A DNA stretch of 64,000 nt from Proteobacteria bacterium UBA981 (GTDB taxonomy: Bacteria > Pseudomonadota > Gammaproteobacteria > Ga0077536). The stretch is taken from the NCBI GenBank assembly GCA_002292285.1, contig DBBP01000027.1:191933-255932 (forward strand), in the 5' to 3' direction. Under the pieces are notes generated by a model that saw only the letters and a program-made list of their open reading frames with translations, was not told where the DNA came from and searched no databases. The position numbers and the translations under genes were made by a program. Positions 9,379 to 17,765 of the stretch are shown here, one piece after another; positions within the stretch are counted from its first letter, which is position 1; every line of letters begins with the position of its first letter.

Positions 9379-9990
9379 CTACGACTTCAGAATAGCCTGT
9401 AGAAACCTTGAACCGTCCGCTGTTGTTAGCCAAAACAATATCCCACAATTGGCCAGAACGGTAACCCAGAACAGGGACCGGAACGCTTCCTTTTTAGTTT
9501 TATGCCGGAACCTGTTCTGAGCCATAAGTGCTCCGGGCCAACCGCCCAGCAAGCTTAGTACGTGTAACGTGTTCTCCGGTGTACGCCACCGACCGCTTCT
9601 GGCCGCGGCTTTATCAAAGCCGTAGGCCAGAAAAGAAATGCCTCCGAATATCACGTAGACCAATAGAATTTCGAACGGGAGTTTTCCTGAGAATGCTGCC
9701 GCCACAATTATGAATCCAAACACTCTGACGGTGACATATTGTGCGCGCGTACCCGTCTGTTTTTGCTTCTTCGACGCCGTGTCACCCGGATAACGAACAC
9801 TCACTGCGTTAGCTCTGTTCTTCGAGTCATTCGTCACTTCATAGGTAATAAGGTCACCGTCGACTGGTCGACGCCCTCGCCGAACAAACGATTTGACGTG
9901 AACGAACGCACGTGTGCCGCCTCCATTTGGCATGACGAAGCCGAATCCCTTTGCATCATTCCAGTCGGTTATTTTTCCTTGATATCGCAC
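9379..9990 (-). CDS. cold-shock domain plus DUF1294 membrane protein
   Basis: Residues 1-70 form a cold-shock (OB-fold) domain with the RNP1-like KGFGFVMPNGG and AFVHVKSF. After a short basic linker the C-terminal 110 residues hold a DUF1294 integral membrane domain. It has several hydrophobic segments and the family motifs YGFDKAAARSGRWRTPE and LLGGWPGALMAQNRFRHKTKK. Proteins of this CSD-DUF1294 architecture are widespread in Proteobacteria and their role is not established. Nucleic-acid binding at the membrane surface is an inference from the domains. It is downstream of, and on the same strand as, purC, with a 100-base gap. Confidence 0.88.
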   Translation of the reverse strand: MRYQGKITDWNDAKGFGFVMPNGGGTRAFVHVKSFVRRGRRPVDGDLITYEVTNDSKNRANAVSVRYPGDTASKKQKQTGTRAQYVTVRVFGFIIVAAAFSGKLPFEILLVYVIFGGISFLAYGFDKAAARSGRWRTPENTLHVLSLLGGWPGALMAQNRFRHKTKKEAFRSLFWVTVLANCGILFWLTTADGSRFLQAILKS

Positions 9991-10090
9991 GATTTCTCTT
10001 CAGCGGCGAAACGAATAGATAGATGGGCCGTGAGCGAACACACGACGCGGGCCGCCGGGTGCCGCAGCAGTCTTTCAACCGCCTGCGCTG

Positions 10091-10975
10091 CTAGGCCGTC
10101 AACCGGGTCAAGGCCTCACGATATTTATCCGCCGTTTTGCGCAGGATGTCAGCGGGTAAATGGGGTCCGGGCGGTGTTTTATCCCAGCTCAGCGTCTCGA
10201 GGTAATCACGCACAAATTGCTTGTCAAAGCTCGGCGGACTAATCCCGACCTGATACTCATCGGCCGGCCAGAAGCGCGAGGAATCTGAAGTCAGCACTTC
10301 ATCGATCAACACCAGCTGGTCGTTGTCATCCAGGCCGAACTCGAACTTCGTGTCAGCAATGATGATGCCACGCGCCAGCGCGTACTCTGCGGCCTCGGCG
10401 TAAATACGCAGCGTGAGGTCGCGCACGTGCTCGGCACGTTCTCGCCCGATTAAGTCACAGGTAGTGGCGAAATCGATATTCTCATCGTGATCACCCACCG
10501 CCGCCTTCGTAGCTGGTGTGAAGCAGGGCTCTGACAGCTTCTCTGCCTGGCGCAAGTCGGGCGGCAATGTAATCCCGCACAAAGCCCCGGATTGTTGGTA
10601 ATCCTTCCAACCCGAACCGATCAGATAGCCACGCGCGACCGCCTCTATGGGTAGCGGCCGCAGTTTACGTACCACTATCGCGCGACCTTCCACTTGGGCC
10701 CGTTCGGCGGCGTCAGGGAGCACATCCTCAAGCGTGACAGGAGCGAGATGGTTAGTGATGAGGCTGGCTGTTTTGTCGAACCAGAAATTACTCAGGGCCG
10801 TGAGAATCGCACCTTTCTCCGGGACCGGATCAGGTAGCACGACGTCGAACGCAGATAATCTGTCGGTGGTGACGATCAGGAAATGATCATCGTCGACGGC
10901 ATAAATGTCCCTGACCTTGCCTTTCTGGACCAGAGGCAGTGAAGTCAAGGTGGATTCGAATAAAGCGTTTTCCAT
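10091..10975 (-). CDS. purC: phosphoribosylaminoimidazole-succinocarboxamide synthase
   Basis: This purine-pathway enzyme condenses CAIR with aspartate using ATP to give SAICAR. Signatures are KGKVRDIYAVDDDHFLIVTTDRLSAFD (split across the N-terminal ATP site), LPIEAVARGYLIGSGWKDY, IIADTKFEFG and LIDEVLTSDSSRFWP. The 294-residue length matches the longer purC type. The start is 53 bases downstream of the ubiI-like stop, so it may be read through from the ubiquinone operon. Confidence 0.96.
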   Translation of the reverse strand: MENALFESTLTSLPLVQKGKVRDIYAVDDDHFLIVTTDRLSAFDVVLPDPVPEKGAILTALSNFWFDKTASLITNHLAPVTLEDVLPDAAERAQVEGRAIVVRKLRPLPIEAVARGYLIGSGWKDYQQSGALCGITLPPDLRQAEKLSEPCFTPATKAAVGDHDENIDFATTCDLIGRERAEHVRDLTLRIYAEAAEYALARGIIIADTKFEFGLDDNDQLVLIDEVLTSDSSRFWPADEYQVGISPPSFDKQFVRDYLETLSWDKTPPGPHLPADILRKTADKYREALTRLTA

Positions 10976-11028
10976 GAGGTCGTGATCGGTCGATTTTTAA
11001 TTTAAAGATGGGCCGCTGTGAGCGATGT

Positions 11029-12249
11029 TTATCTATCAGCGTTCGCCGGCAAACTCGGCAAATCGCCGCGCGTACCCATGGCATATTCGGACAAGCGCCG
11101 CGTGAGTCGCGTTGAGCCCGCCGTCAGGCGCATACCCAAACCACGCACCGCGTACGGCAGCGGGCTACGCTCGGAAAACAAATGCTGCAACACATCGATC
11201 ACGCTGCCGAGACGTAGCGCTTCGCTTTTGCGCCAGCGCTCATAGCGACGCAAGGCACTACGCCGCGGCCATTGCGCGGTCGGCGCGATCGGGGTGAGGC
11301 ATTGGCTCAACGCTACGGCATCCATGATGCCGAGGTTTAGGCCTAATCCGGCGAGTGGATGTACAACGTGTGCAGCGTCCCCGATCAATGCGCAGCAATC
11401 TTTGCTCCAGGCTTGCGCATGCAGGCGTTCCAGTGGGTGGGCGACGCGTGCAGATACGCTGGTCACCACGCCAAGACGTTGCTCGAATGCCTCGCCAAGA
11501 CGGGCCGCGAACGCATCATCATCAAGACTGTCGAGTTGCCCGTGCAAAGGATCGGTGCAGCTCCATACGATTGATGAATGATGCGGATCGGCAAGCGGTA
11601 GAAACGCCAATGGACCCGAGTCGAGAAAGCGCTGGCGCGCGACGTTACCGTGCGCTTCGCTAGTCACCACATTCGCGACCCAGGCATGCTGTCGATAGCT
11701 GTGACGCCGGCAGTCGATTCCTGCCGCGTTGCGTACAGGCGAGTTAGCGCCGTCTGCCCCGATCACGAGACGTGCCTGAACCTGTGCGCCATCGGCAAGC
11801 GTGATGCGGTTTGGCTGTGACAGCTCGAGTGTCCCCAGCGCGCCACGAATCGCCGTGCAATCGGCAACCGGGCCGGATAGCGCGGCGAGCAAGTTCTGAT
11901 GCTCGACAATCCAGCCCATCGCGCCGTCATAGGAAGCCGGCGGCGCAAAGCCGATTTCGCCCGCAGACTGGGCATCCCAGACTTCGAGTGCGTTGAATGA
12001 ACCAAGGCGGTGCAAATCGAGCTTCGACCACGCACCGAGCTCCTGCAACAGACGCTGCGCGCCCGGCGCGATGGCGTAATTACGTAAAGCGACTGGGCCG
12101 TGCGGCGCATGCCAGTCGAGGCTCGGGTCGATTATGCAAACGCGCGCGCCGGCGCGTGAAAAAATCGCGGCACTGACCATGCCGACAATGCCAGCGCCGA
12201 CGACGGCAACGTCGTACTGATTCGGGGCGTTCATGTGCGCACTGGCCAT
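11029..12249 (-). CDS. ubiI: FAD-dependent ubiquinone-biosynthesis hydroxylase, UbiI/VisC type
   Basis: This is a flavoprotein aromatic hydroxylase of the UbiH/UbiF/UbiI/COQ6 family, 406 residues. It shows the dinucleotide-binding motif VVGAGIVGMVSAAIF near the N-terminus, the DG-type motif VIGADGANSPVRNAAG and the FAD ribityl-binding GDAAHVVHPLAGLGLNLGIMD. As the gene after ubiH in a ygfB-pepP-ubiH-x operon, position supports UbiI (C5 hydroxylation); UbiF or another regiospecificity cannot be excluded. The start may be at 12249 (MASAHMNAP) or 12234 (MNAPNQYD); neither has a good ribosome site. The gap to ubiH is 8 bases. Confidence 0.85.
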   Translation of the reverse strand: MASAHMNAPNQYDVAVVGAGIVGMVSAAIFSRAGARVCIIDPSLDWHAPHGPVALRNYAIAPGAQRLLQELGAWSKLDLHRLGSFNALEVWDAQSAGEIGFAPPASYDGAMGWIVEHQNLLAALSGPVADCTAIRGALGTLELSQPNRITLADGAQVQARLVIGADGANSPVRNAAGIDCRRHSYRQHAWVANVVTSEAHGNVARQRFLDSGPLAFLPLADPHHSSIVWSCTDPLHGQLDSLDDDAFAARLGEAFEQRLGVVTSVSARVAHPLERLHAQAWSKDCCALIGDAAHVVHPLAGLGLNLGIMDAVALSQCLTPIAPTAQWPRRSALRRYERWRKSEALRLGSVIDVLQHLFSERSPLPYAVRGLGMRLTAGSTRLTRRLSEYAMGTRGDLPSLPANADR

Positions 12250-12257
12250 CGTCCTGG

Positions 12258-13454
12258 TCAGCGCCTGGGGGCATCGTGCGCAAGGGTCGCCAGGCCGCTC
12301 GCTTCAAGCATCACCCGCCGTCGTAGCGGCGCAACATAGCCAGCCGCGGTCAGCGCCATGCGGCGCAGCCCGGTCACAGCAGCCAATGGCGATCGGAACG
12401 CCTGCGCAAGTACATCCGTGAACGTGCTAACCCGAACATGGTCTGCACGCCGCGCCGCACTATAGGCGGACAAAACGGCTGCCTTACCCGGATCGGTCTG
12501 ACCCGTGCAGCAGTCGATTAATGCGGCCACGTCACGCAAGCCGAGGTTGAGGCCTTGGGCGGCATTGGGGTGCACCGCATTCGCCGCGTTACCAATCACT
12601 ACGGTACGCGGCGCATAGAGCGTTTGCGCACGTTGACGAGTTAGCGCGTAGCTATAGCGTGGCCCCAGATCCGTAAACGTTCCGAGTCGCGTACCGAACC
12701 GCCGCGTCAGCATAGCCGCGTAAACATCCGGTTCGTCGTGTTGGGCAGCATTCGCGCACGCAGTGTCCAGGCATTGCACGCTCACGTAGCGCGCGCCGCC
12801 GAGGGGAATCAGTGCCAGCGGACCGCGACGGGTGAAATGCTCAAAGGCCGTCGCCGATTGTGGGCGGCTGACCGAGAGATTGGCGACCAAAGCGCGTTGG
12901 CCGTAATCAAACTGGTCGACGGCGATGCCGCAGTGAGCCCGCACTGCCGAGTCGAGACCATCAGCAGCGACCAGTAATTTCGCGCTCGTGTTGGTCTTCG
13001 TGGCGTGCGATTCGCTGGTGATTAGAATCTGGTCTGCTTCGGCTTGCGCGCTCACAAAACGAGTTTGCCAGTGCACCGAGATGCCGGCATGGTCGAGCAT
13101 TGCGAAGGTCAACGTGCGCAGCAGATGATCTGCCGGGCAGGCCCAGCCCAATGCGTCGAGGCCAATTTCTGCAGCGCACAGTTCGGCACTACCAAAGCTG
13201 CCGCGTTCGCTGATACGCACTGTCGTTATCGGGTTGCTCGCTGCTTCCAGGGGCGCCCAAAGATGGTACCGCTCAAACAGTCGCCGCGAGACGGCCGACA
13301 GTACAAGGCCGCGTGGATCGTTAACTGCGTTAGCGTCGATTGGCGCGCGTTGTTCGATGACCGAAACCCGCAAGCCTTGTGCGGCAAGCGCAAGTGCGGC
13401 GAAACTTCCGACCAGCCCTGCTCCGACAACGACACAATCACAGTCAGGCTGCAC
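12258..13454 (-). CDS. ubiH: 2-octaprenyl-6-methoxyphenol hydroxylase
   Basis: This FAD monooxygenase acts in ubiquinone ring hydroxylation, 398 residues. It shows VVGAGLVGSFAALALA at the N-terminus, the family motif LLVAADGLDSAVRAHCG and GNAANAVHPNAAQGLNLGLRD near the C-terminus. The Asn in place of the usual Asp (GNAA rather than GDAA) also occurs in enterobacterial UbiH, so it supports this subfamily and is not a defect. The start codon overlaps the end of pepP by 11 bases, so translation is likely coupled. Confidence 0.9.
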   Translation of the reverse strand: MQPDCDCVVVGAGLVGSFAALALAAQGLRVSVIEQRAPIDANAVNDPRGLVLSAVSRRLFERYHLWAPLEAASNPITTVRISERGSFGSAELCAAEIGLDALGWACPADHLLRTLTFAMLDHAGISVHWQTRFVSAQAEADQILITSESHATKTNTSAKLLVAADGLDSAVRAHCGIAVDQFDYGQRALVANLSVSRPQSATAFEHFTRRGPLALIPLGGARYVSVQCLDTACANAAQHDEPDVYAAMLTRRFGTRLGTFTDLGPRYSYALTRQRAQTLYAPRTVVIGNAANAVHPNAAQGLNLGLRDVAALIDCCTGQTDPGKAAVLSAYSAARRADHVRVSTFTDVLAQAFRSPLAAVTGLRRMALTAAGYVAPLRRRVMLEASGLATLAHDAPRR

Positions 13455-14763
13455 GAGCCTTCTGCATCACGCTCTCGACGTCTTCGATGGTTTTCGGCGC
13501 CTCCTTGGTTAGCACTTCGTGGCCGGTTTCAGTCACCAGCACGTCGTCTTCGATGCGTATACCGATATTCCACCACTGCTGTGGCAGGTCCTTCAGGCTA
13601 GCGGCGAAGTACAGGCCCGGCTCAACGGTCGTTACCATGCCCGGTTCGAACACGCGCCAGTCATCAGCAACCTTGTAGTCGCCCACGTCATGCACATCCA
13701 TGCCGAGCCAATGTCCGGTTTTGTGCATGTAGTACGGCCGATAAGCCTCGGCGTCGATCAACTTGCGCAAGCGTCCCTTGAGTATGCCGAGATCGATTAA
13801 ACCGCGAGTGATCACTTCAACTGCGGCATCGTGAGGCTCGTTCCAGCTGTTGCCCGTACGCACCTCGGCGATTGCTGCTGCCTGGGCCTCAAGCACCACG
13901 TCGTAAGCGAGCTTTTGCATTTCGCTGAACTCGCCACTGACCGGGAAAGTGCGCGTGACGTCGCTCGCATAACTATCGTATTCAGCACCGGCATCTATGA
14001 GCAGTAAATCACCATCTTTGAGCGTAGCGTCATTTTCGGTGTAGTGAAGGATGCAACTGTTGGCACCACCGCCGACGATAGACGGATAGGCCGCTGAGCG
14101 TGCGCCGTTGTGCATAAAGCAATTCAGTATCTCGGCCTCAACCTGGTACTCACGCATGCCGGGACGAGTGATGGCCATGGCGCGCTGATGCGCTTCGGCC
14201 GCGATGCTCGCCGAACGTCGCATGGCTTTGAGCTCCTGACTGCTTTTGAACAGCCGCATCTCGTGGAGAATGTGTCCGAGCGAGACGAACTGATCTGGCG
14301 CGTGCACTCCCGTGCGACCCTTGCTGGTTACCCGATTGAGCCAACTGACCAGCCGCTGGTCGAAATCAGCGTAGCGACCCATGGTGTAGTAAATGCGTTC
14401 CTTGTTCTCCAGCAGGCCCGGCAGGATGTCGTCCATATCTGTAATCGGGAACGCGTCGTTGGCGCCGTACTCTTCGCACGCGCCCTCGAGCCCGGCGCGG
14501 CGACCGTGCCACGTCTCTGCTTCTGGATCTTTTTCACGACAGAAAAGGAGGTACTCACCTTGCGGTCGGCCCGGGACCAGAACCACGACCGATTCGGGCT
14601 CCGGGAAACCGCTCAGGTAGTAAAAGTCGCTATCCGGACGAAATGGGTAGTGAACATCCCGATTGCGAATGCGTTCAGGCGCATTCGGCTGAATAATGAT
14701 GGCGCCCGAATCGACACTGTCCATCAGGCGTTTGCGACGCCGGGCGAATTCTCTCTTTTCCAT
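13444..14763 (-). CDS. pepP: Xaa-Pro aminopeptidase
   Basis: This cytoplasmic M24B metallopeptidase removes N-terminal residues preceding proline. The 439 residues comprise a creatinase-like N-terminal domain and a pita-bread catalytic domain. Metal-ligand regions are LLIDAGAEYDSYASDVTRTFP (two Asp), MHKTGHWLGMDVHDVG (His) and TVEPGLYF with IGIRIEDDVLVTETG (two Glu). It lies between ygfB and ubiH, the order known from E. coli. The gap from ygfB is 14 bases. Confidence 0.95.
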   Translation of the reverse strand: MEKREFARRRKRLMDSVDSGAIIIQPNAPERIRNRDVHYPFRPDSDFYYLSGFPEPESVVVLVPGRPQGEYLLFCREKDPEAETWHGRRAGLEGACEEYGANDAFPITDMDDILPGLLENKERIYYTMGRYADFDQRLVSWLNRVTSKGRTGVHAPDQFVSLGHILHEMRLFKSSQELKAMRRSASIAAEAHQRAMAITRPGMREYQVEAEILNCFMHNGARSAAYPSIVGGGANSCILHYTENDATLKDGDLLLIDAGAEYDSYASDVTRTFPVSGEFSEMQKLAYDVVLEAQAAAIAEVRTGNSWNEPHDAAVEVITRGLIDLGILKGRLRKLIDAEAYRPYYMHKTGHWLGMDVHDVGDYKVADDWRVFEPGMVTTVEPGLYFAASLKDLPQQWWNIGIRIEDDVLVTETGHEVLTKEAPKTIEDVESVMQKARAA

Positions 14764-14777
14764 GCTTCCGCGACTCG

Positions 14778-15341
14778 TTAGTTTAAGATTTGCGATGCGT
14801 CGCGCCCGAGGTCACGCGCTTCTTCACGAACAATCAGCACGCCCATACGGGCGAACTCTGTCAGTTCAAGCAGGGCTTGTTCGTCTTCCTGGTTGTCGTC
14901 GTCACCCAAAGCAATGCTGCCGAATCGCTCCAGGTCGCGCAGAAACCCCCGCGCATCTTCGCCGAGCTGGTTCAAATCAACAATGCCCGAAATGCCGAAT
15001 CCGGACAGAAAACCCCGGCTCCAGGCGGCAAACTCACGCGCTTGGACACTCAAGTTGACGCCGTCGTCGGGCAACAACAGCGAAAAGCTGAGATCGTCGT
15101 CATCCAGACCAGCAACGGTGGCATCCACGAGTTCATCAAAGGTCTGTTGCGGCTCTGCGCTTCGGTACGCTTCGACCTCTTCGCCGCCGCTAAGATGGAT
15201 TAGCCAGCTATTCTGGTCGAACAGCGCTGGCCCGCTCAACGCGCCACACAACATGCCATGACACTCAGAGGCGCCAACGTCACAGCTGAGCGCTTGCAGC
15301 GTGGCCTGTAATTGCGCGTGAAATTCGCTACTTATGCGCAT
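14778..15341 (-). CDS. ygfB: UPF0149 family protein YgfB
   Basis: This is a small all-helical protein of the YgfB/YecA (UPF0149) family. I place the start at 15341 (MRISSEFHAQLQATL), giving 187 residues. The open frame continues upstream to 15626, but that extension shows no family similarity and would run over the divergent promoter. Conserved features are SECHGMLCGALSG, WSRGFLSGFG and the acidic tail region LELTEFARMGVLIVREE. It heads the ygfB-pepP-ubiH-ubiI transcript. The molecular role is uncertain. Confidence 0.9.
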   Translation of the reverse strand: MRISSEFHAQLQATLQALSCDVGASECHGMLCGALSGPALFDQNSWLIHLSGGEEVEAYRSAEPQQTFDELVDATVAGLDDDDLSFSLLLPDDGVNLSVQAREFAAWSRGFLSGFGISGIVDLNQLGEDARGFLRDLERFGSIALGDDDNQEDEQALLELTEFARMGVLIVREEARDLGRDASQILN

Positions 15342-15369
15342 ATTCGCCTTCCGTCGATGTCTGACGGTG

Positions 15370-15398
15370 ATTATCCCACGACCGCGTAGTAGTCTGAA
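15370..15398 (-). promoter_or_regulatory. sigma-70 promoter for ygfB-pepP-ubiH-ubiI
   Basis: On the minus strand a -35 TTCAGA (15393-15398) and a -10 GATAAT (15370-15375) are separated by 17 bases, about 30 bases upstream of the ygfB start. It lies back to back with the zapB/zapA promoter. Good match, not experimentally known. Confidence 0.6.
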
Positions 15399-15436
15399 GC
15401 GACTGCGCTTTGAGACACAGATCGCAGCGGCCACGG

Positions 15437-15466
15437 TTGACCGTCTGCGCCCTCGCACACTATATT
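15437..15466 (+). promoter_or_regulatory. sigma-70 promoter for zapB-like/zapA
   Basis: A -35 TTGACC (15437-15442) and a -10 TATATT (15461-15466) are spaced by 18 bases, about 43 bases upstream of the zapB-like start codon. This is one of the better sigma-70 matches in the window. Confidence 0.65.
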
Positions 15467-15509
15467 GGTGAGTATCCTCCCTGCCCATGCGGAAAGCACT
15501 TTTTACACC

Positions 15510-15731
15510 ATGACCGAAGGCAACAAAGACCGCTTGGAACTGGCCACGCTTGAAGAGCGAGTCGACGAATTGATCAAGACTGTCGAAGGTCTTGCGAGCG
15601 AAAATCAGGCCCTGCGCAGCCAGCAAGCGACGCTGACTTCCGAGCGCGCTACTTTAATTGAAAAGACCGAACAGGCGCGCAGCCGCGTTGAAGCGATGAT
15701 AGCGCGTCTGAAAGCGATGGAGACGCGTTGA
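15510..15731 (+). CDS. TIGR02449-type ZapB-like coiled-coil protein
   Basis: This 73-residue protein is almost entirely one heptad-rich coiled coil (LEERVDELIKTVEGLASEN...). The start at 15510 (MTEGNKDRLEL) is chosen over the upstream in-frame TTG/GTG because coiled-coil homology begins there. It precedes and overlaps zapA by one base (TGA/ATG). Proteins in this position in gammaproteobacteria belong to the TIGR02449 family and resemble ZapB, which organises the Z-ring with ZapA; a division role is an inference. Confidence 0.75.
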   Translation: MTEGNKDRLELATLEERVDELIKTVEGLASENQALRSQQATLTSERATLIEKTEQARSRVEAMIARLKAMETR

Positions 15732-16087
15732 TGAGCGACGACGTCAAGCCGATCACGGTTACTATCTTCGACAAAGAATATGTCGTCGGCTGCAAGGAAG
15801 ATGAACGCGAAGCATTATTCGCGTCCGTGCAGTTTCTGAACAATAAAATGATTGAGCAGCGCGACAATGGCAAAGTGATCGGCAGTGAACGTATTGCGGT
15901 GATGTCTGCGCTCAACATCTCGCATGAATATCTTGAGTACCGCCGCAATTACGAATCGATGACATCGGATATCGATGAAGGCATCGCCCGTATGCAGTCG
16001 AAAATCGCCGAAGCCTTGACCCGCGGCGCAGCCTTCGAGTTGACGAGCCCCACAGATGCCGAGGCGCTGAATAACGACGCCGCCTGA
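15731..16087 (+). CDS. zapA: cell division protein ZapA
   Basis: ZapA binds and cross-links FtsZ filaments at mid-cell. This 118-residue protein shows the N-terminal globular domain (PITVTIFDKEYVVGCKEDEREAL, the motif seen in YgfE/ZapA) and a C-terminal coiled coil (LNISHEYLEYRRNYE). The ATG at 15731 overlaps the stop of the preceding coiled-coil gene. 6S RNA follows directly, as in E. coli. Confidence 0.93.
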   Translation: MSDDVKPITVTIFDKEYVVGCKEDEREALFASVQFLNNKMIEQRDNGKVIGSERIAVMSALNISHEYLEYRRNYESMTSDIDEGIARMQSKIAEALTRGAAFELTSPTDAEALNNDAA

Positions 16088-16102
16088 ACTTACGAACAGG
16101 GG

Positions 16103-16132
16103 TTTTCTAAAGTTCGCGGAAAATTGTACGAT
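16103..16132 (+). promoter_or_regulatory. sigma-70 promoter of 6S RNA
   Basis: A -10 TACGAT (16127-16132) lies 18 bases after a weak -35 TTTTCT (16103-16108). The predicted start is 6-7 bases downstream, exactly where the closing stem of 6S RNA begins. Confidence 0.5.
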
Positions 16133-16138
16133 AGCCCC

Positions 16139-16331
16139 AAGGTGTTCTCTGCCTTGTGCGCCCACTGACCTCACAATCTTTGAGCCTATATTGCACAGCC
16201 CTGGAACTGATCAGCCGGCGATGTTGAGCATGTCCGTGTCATTGCGGAAAGCCTGATTCTCCTTGAGACGTTCCACTCTTGAACCTCTGGTTCAAGATTA
16301 CGGTCAGCGACGGCATCGTGGAGGACACCTT
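16139..16331 (+). ncRNA. ssrS: 6S RNA
   Basis: 6S RNA binds the sigma-70 RNA polymerase holoenzyme and mimics an open promoter, dampening transcription in stationary phase. Evidence is position (directly after zapA), length of about 193 nt, and structure. The ends AAGGTGT...and ACACCTT pair as the closing stem. The internal parts resemble E. coli 6S, such as TGAGCCTATATT in the 5' strand, GGCGATGTTGAGCATG near the centre, and CTTGAACCTCTGGTTCAAG hairpin near the 3' side. Ends are estimated from the stem. Confidence 0.92.
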
Positions 16332-16339
16332 ACTTTTTC

Positions 16340-16366
16340 TTTAGGCCCTGAAGTTCAGGGCCTAAA
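16340..16366 (+). terminator. strong hairpin after 6S RNA, possible terminator
   Basis: An 11-bp perfect stem (TTTAGGCCCTG / CAGGGCCTAAA) closes a 5-base loop starting 9 bases after the 6S RNA. The trailing sequence is AAGTTT rather than a clean T-run, so it is either a weak intrinsic terminator or an RNA 3'-end stabiliser. Confidence 0.5.
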
Positions 16367-16789
16367 AGTTTGCCTGCGCGAAACGCGCCTTCAGCGCGTC
16401 GATGAATATCACAAACCCGCCTCTGTCGTTTCGAAACTGCACAGTGCGCATAGGCACGCTGTTCATCACTGTCGCCGCGCTATGCGATTCGGCGCACGCA
16501 TTCACACCGCATGACACAAAGATCTGGACGCGTGACGATCGATAGAGACGATCCTTGCGACTTCGCGTTAGCTTGAAGCCAGAAGGGGGCGCTGGCTGTG
16601 TGAGCGTAGTCGATCGGTTAAGTCCGGGTCCGGGTGGGCGAGGGTCGCAAAGATTCACCGAGCCTGTTACGCAAAACCGAGAAGTGCGCGGTCACGATGG
16701 CGGGCGGAAGCTGCCCTGCCCACAGCGTGGAACTATTCCGCGTACAAACGCACAAAGGATACACATTTGATTGCGAGGGCACCGTACCT
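16367..16789. other. 423-base stretch without a firm gene
   Basis: E. coli carries fau (ygfA) after 6S RNA; no trace of it is seen here. The only coding candidate is the 47-codon plus-strand frame at 16402-16545, listed separately. No tRNA or clear promoter was found. Confidence 0.6.
16402..16545 (+). CDS. possible 47-residue peptide with a signal-like N-terminus
   Basis: The frame reads MNITNPPLSFRNCTVRIG, then a hydrophobic core (TLFITVAALC) and DSAHAFTPHD, a plausible Sec signal with cleavage after AHA. It ends WTRDDR before a TAG. There is no convincing Shine-Dalgarno. It could be a tiny exported peptide, the remnant 5' end of a decayed secreted-protein gene upstream of the FecR-domain gene, or chance. 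No family is recognised. Confidence 0.2.
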   Translation: MNITNPPLSFRNCTVRIGTLFITVAALCDSAHAFTPHDTKIWTRDDR

Positions 16790-17407
16790 ATGATCTCCCG
16801 CCGAAGTTTCGTCCGGACCGCGTTGGCATACCCTTTCCTCTCCTACGCAACCTCAGCGTGGGGTGCGGGCAATATTCAAAAAGTCAGCGGCGCTGTTTAT
16901 GTCAACGACCAACGCATCAGTCCATCCGCTGAGATTCGCGCGGGCGACTCTATCGTGGTGTCACACGACGGCGAACTCGAATTTGTCCTCGGCGAGGATG
17001 CCTATCGGCTGGGCCCGCGAAGCGTGCTGACATTAGAGCGAGCGGGTGGTGGTGCAGTTAGTGCGCTGCGCTTGTTAACCGGTGCAATTCTTGGCGTTTT
17101 CGGACGTCGTCATCAACGGCTGCCAGTGCATACCGCATTTGCGACGATTGGTATTCGCGGCACCGGCGTGTTCGTCTCCACCACCCCTAGCCAACTGTAT
17201 ACCTGCACCTGCTACGGCACGACCGATCTGTTAGCAGGGGCGCACAATGAAGTGTTCTCCGCCACTCATCACAACGCGCACATTGTCGACCGGCACGGTG
17301 ACGGCACGATGACTGTGAAAGCCTCCAGCATGCAGGGGCACGATGATGAGCAACTACGCCGGCTGGAAGCGTATGTAGGGAGGCGTCCTCTGTTTGATCA
17401 CACCTAG
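16790..17407 (+). CDS. FecR-domain exported protein
   Basis: The start is set at 16790 (MISRRSFVRTAL), giving 205 residues; the open frame upstream to 16634 has no signal or homology. The N-terminus has a twin-arginine-like RRSFV followed by a hydrophobic stretch (ALAYPFLSYATSAWGA), so export by Tat or Sec is expected. Residues about 35-140 match a FecR-type beta domain (KVSGAVYVNDQRIS, GDSIVVSHDGELEFVLG, TAFATIGIRGTGVFV). The CTCYGTTDL motif is typical of stand-alone FecR-like envelope proteins. Function is unknown; it is not next to a FecI sigma factor or TonB receptor. A repeat element begins at its stop codon. Confidence 0.75.
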   Translation: MISRRSFVRTALAYPFLSYATSAWGAGNIQKVSGAVYVNDQRISPSAEIRAGDSIVVSHDGELEFVLGEDAYRLGPRSVLTLERAGGGAVSALRLLTGAILGVFGRRHQRLPVHTAFATIGIRGTGVFVSTTPSQLYTCTCYGTTDLLAGAHNEVFSATHHNAHIVDRHGDGTMTVKASSMQGHDDEQLRRLEAYVGRRPLFDHT

Positions 17408-17550
17408 CAGGGTATTGAAAAACTACTGCGGCGCCCGTCTACCGCGTCGCGTGCTCGCTCTCTCCTCGCCTATCTTGATGATATGTCTTGTCGTTCGCTG
17501 CGCGGCGCCTTGTAGCCGGGTATCCTCGCCACGTTTTTCAACACCCCGCT
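17406..17550. repeat. 145-bp MITE-like element with terminal inverted repeats
   Basis: The 19-base ends (AGCAGGGTATTGAAAAACT and, on the other strand, AGCGGGGTGTTGAAAAACG) match at 16 of 19 positions in inverted orientation. Internally the right half recurs at 9253-9324. The element begins within the stop codon of the FecR-domain gene (17405-17407) and has no coding capacity. Such elements are dispersed in many gammaproteobacterial genomes and act as non-autonomous repeats or RNA hairpins. Confidence 0.75.
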
Positions 17551-17567
17551 GCGCATTCGCTATATAG

Positions 17568-17610
17568 AACTACTGCGGCACCGGGCGGCATGCGTCGCGT
17601 GTTTGCTGCG
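17568..17610 (+). repeat. partial third copy of the same repeat family
   Basis: AACTACTGCGGC followed by GCGTCGCGTG resembles the left inner part of the 145-bp element (AACTACTGCGGC...CGCGTCGCGTGCTCGC, from 17421), in direct orientation about 150 bases later. It looks like a truncated tandem copy. The rest of 17611-17750 shows no gene. Confidence 0.5.
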
Positions 17611-17765
17611 TTTTTGGATAGCCTGCGATGAAAAGTCGTACGCCCGCAATTCACGCACAGACGGCTTCCGTTGCTGATTGACAACCGACCTCTTTGCTCG
17701 AAAGATGAGGCTTGGTCACGACAATCTGGCTAAACCATCAGGAGTCCTGTGTGAAGGGCGAAAAC

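Noticed and set aside
12258..13454. UbiH with a damaged FAD motif (GNAA instead of GDAA)
   Set aside because: The same Asn is found in known UbiH proteins, so it is a subfamily trait.
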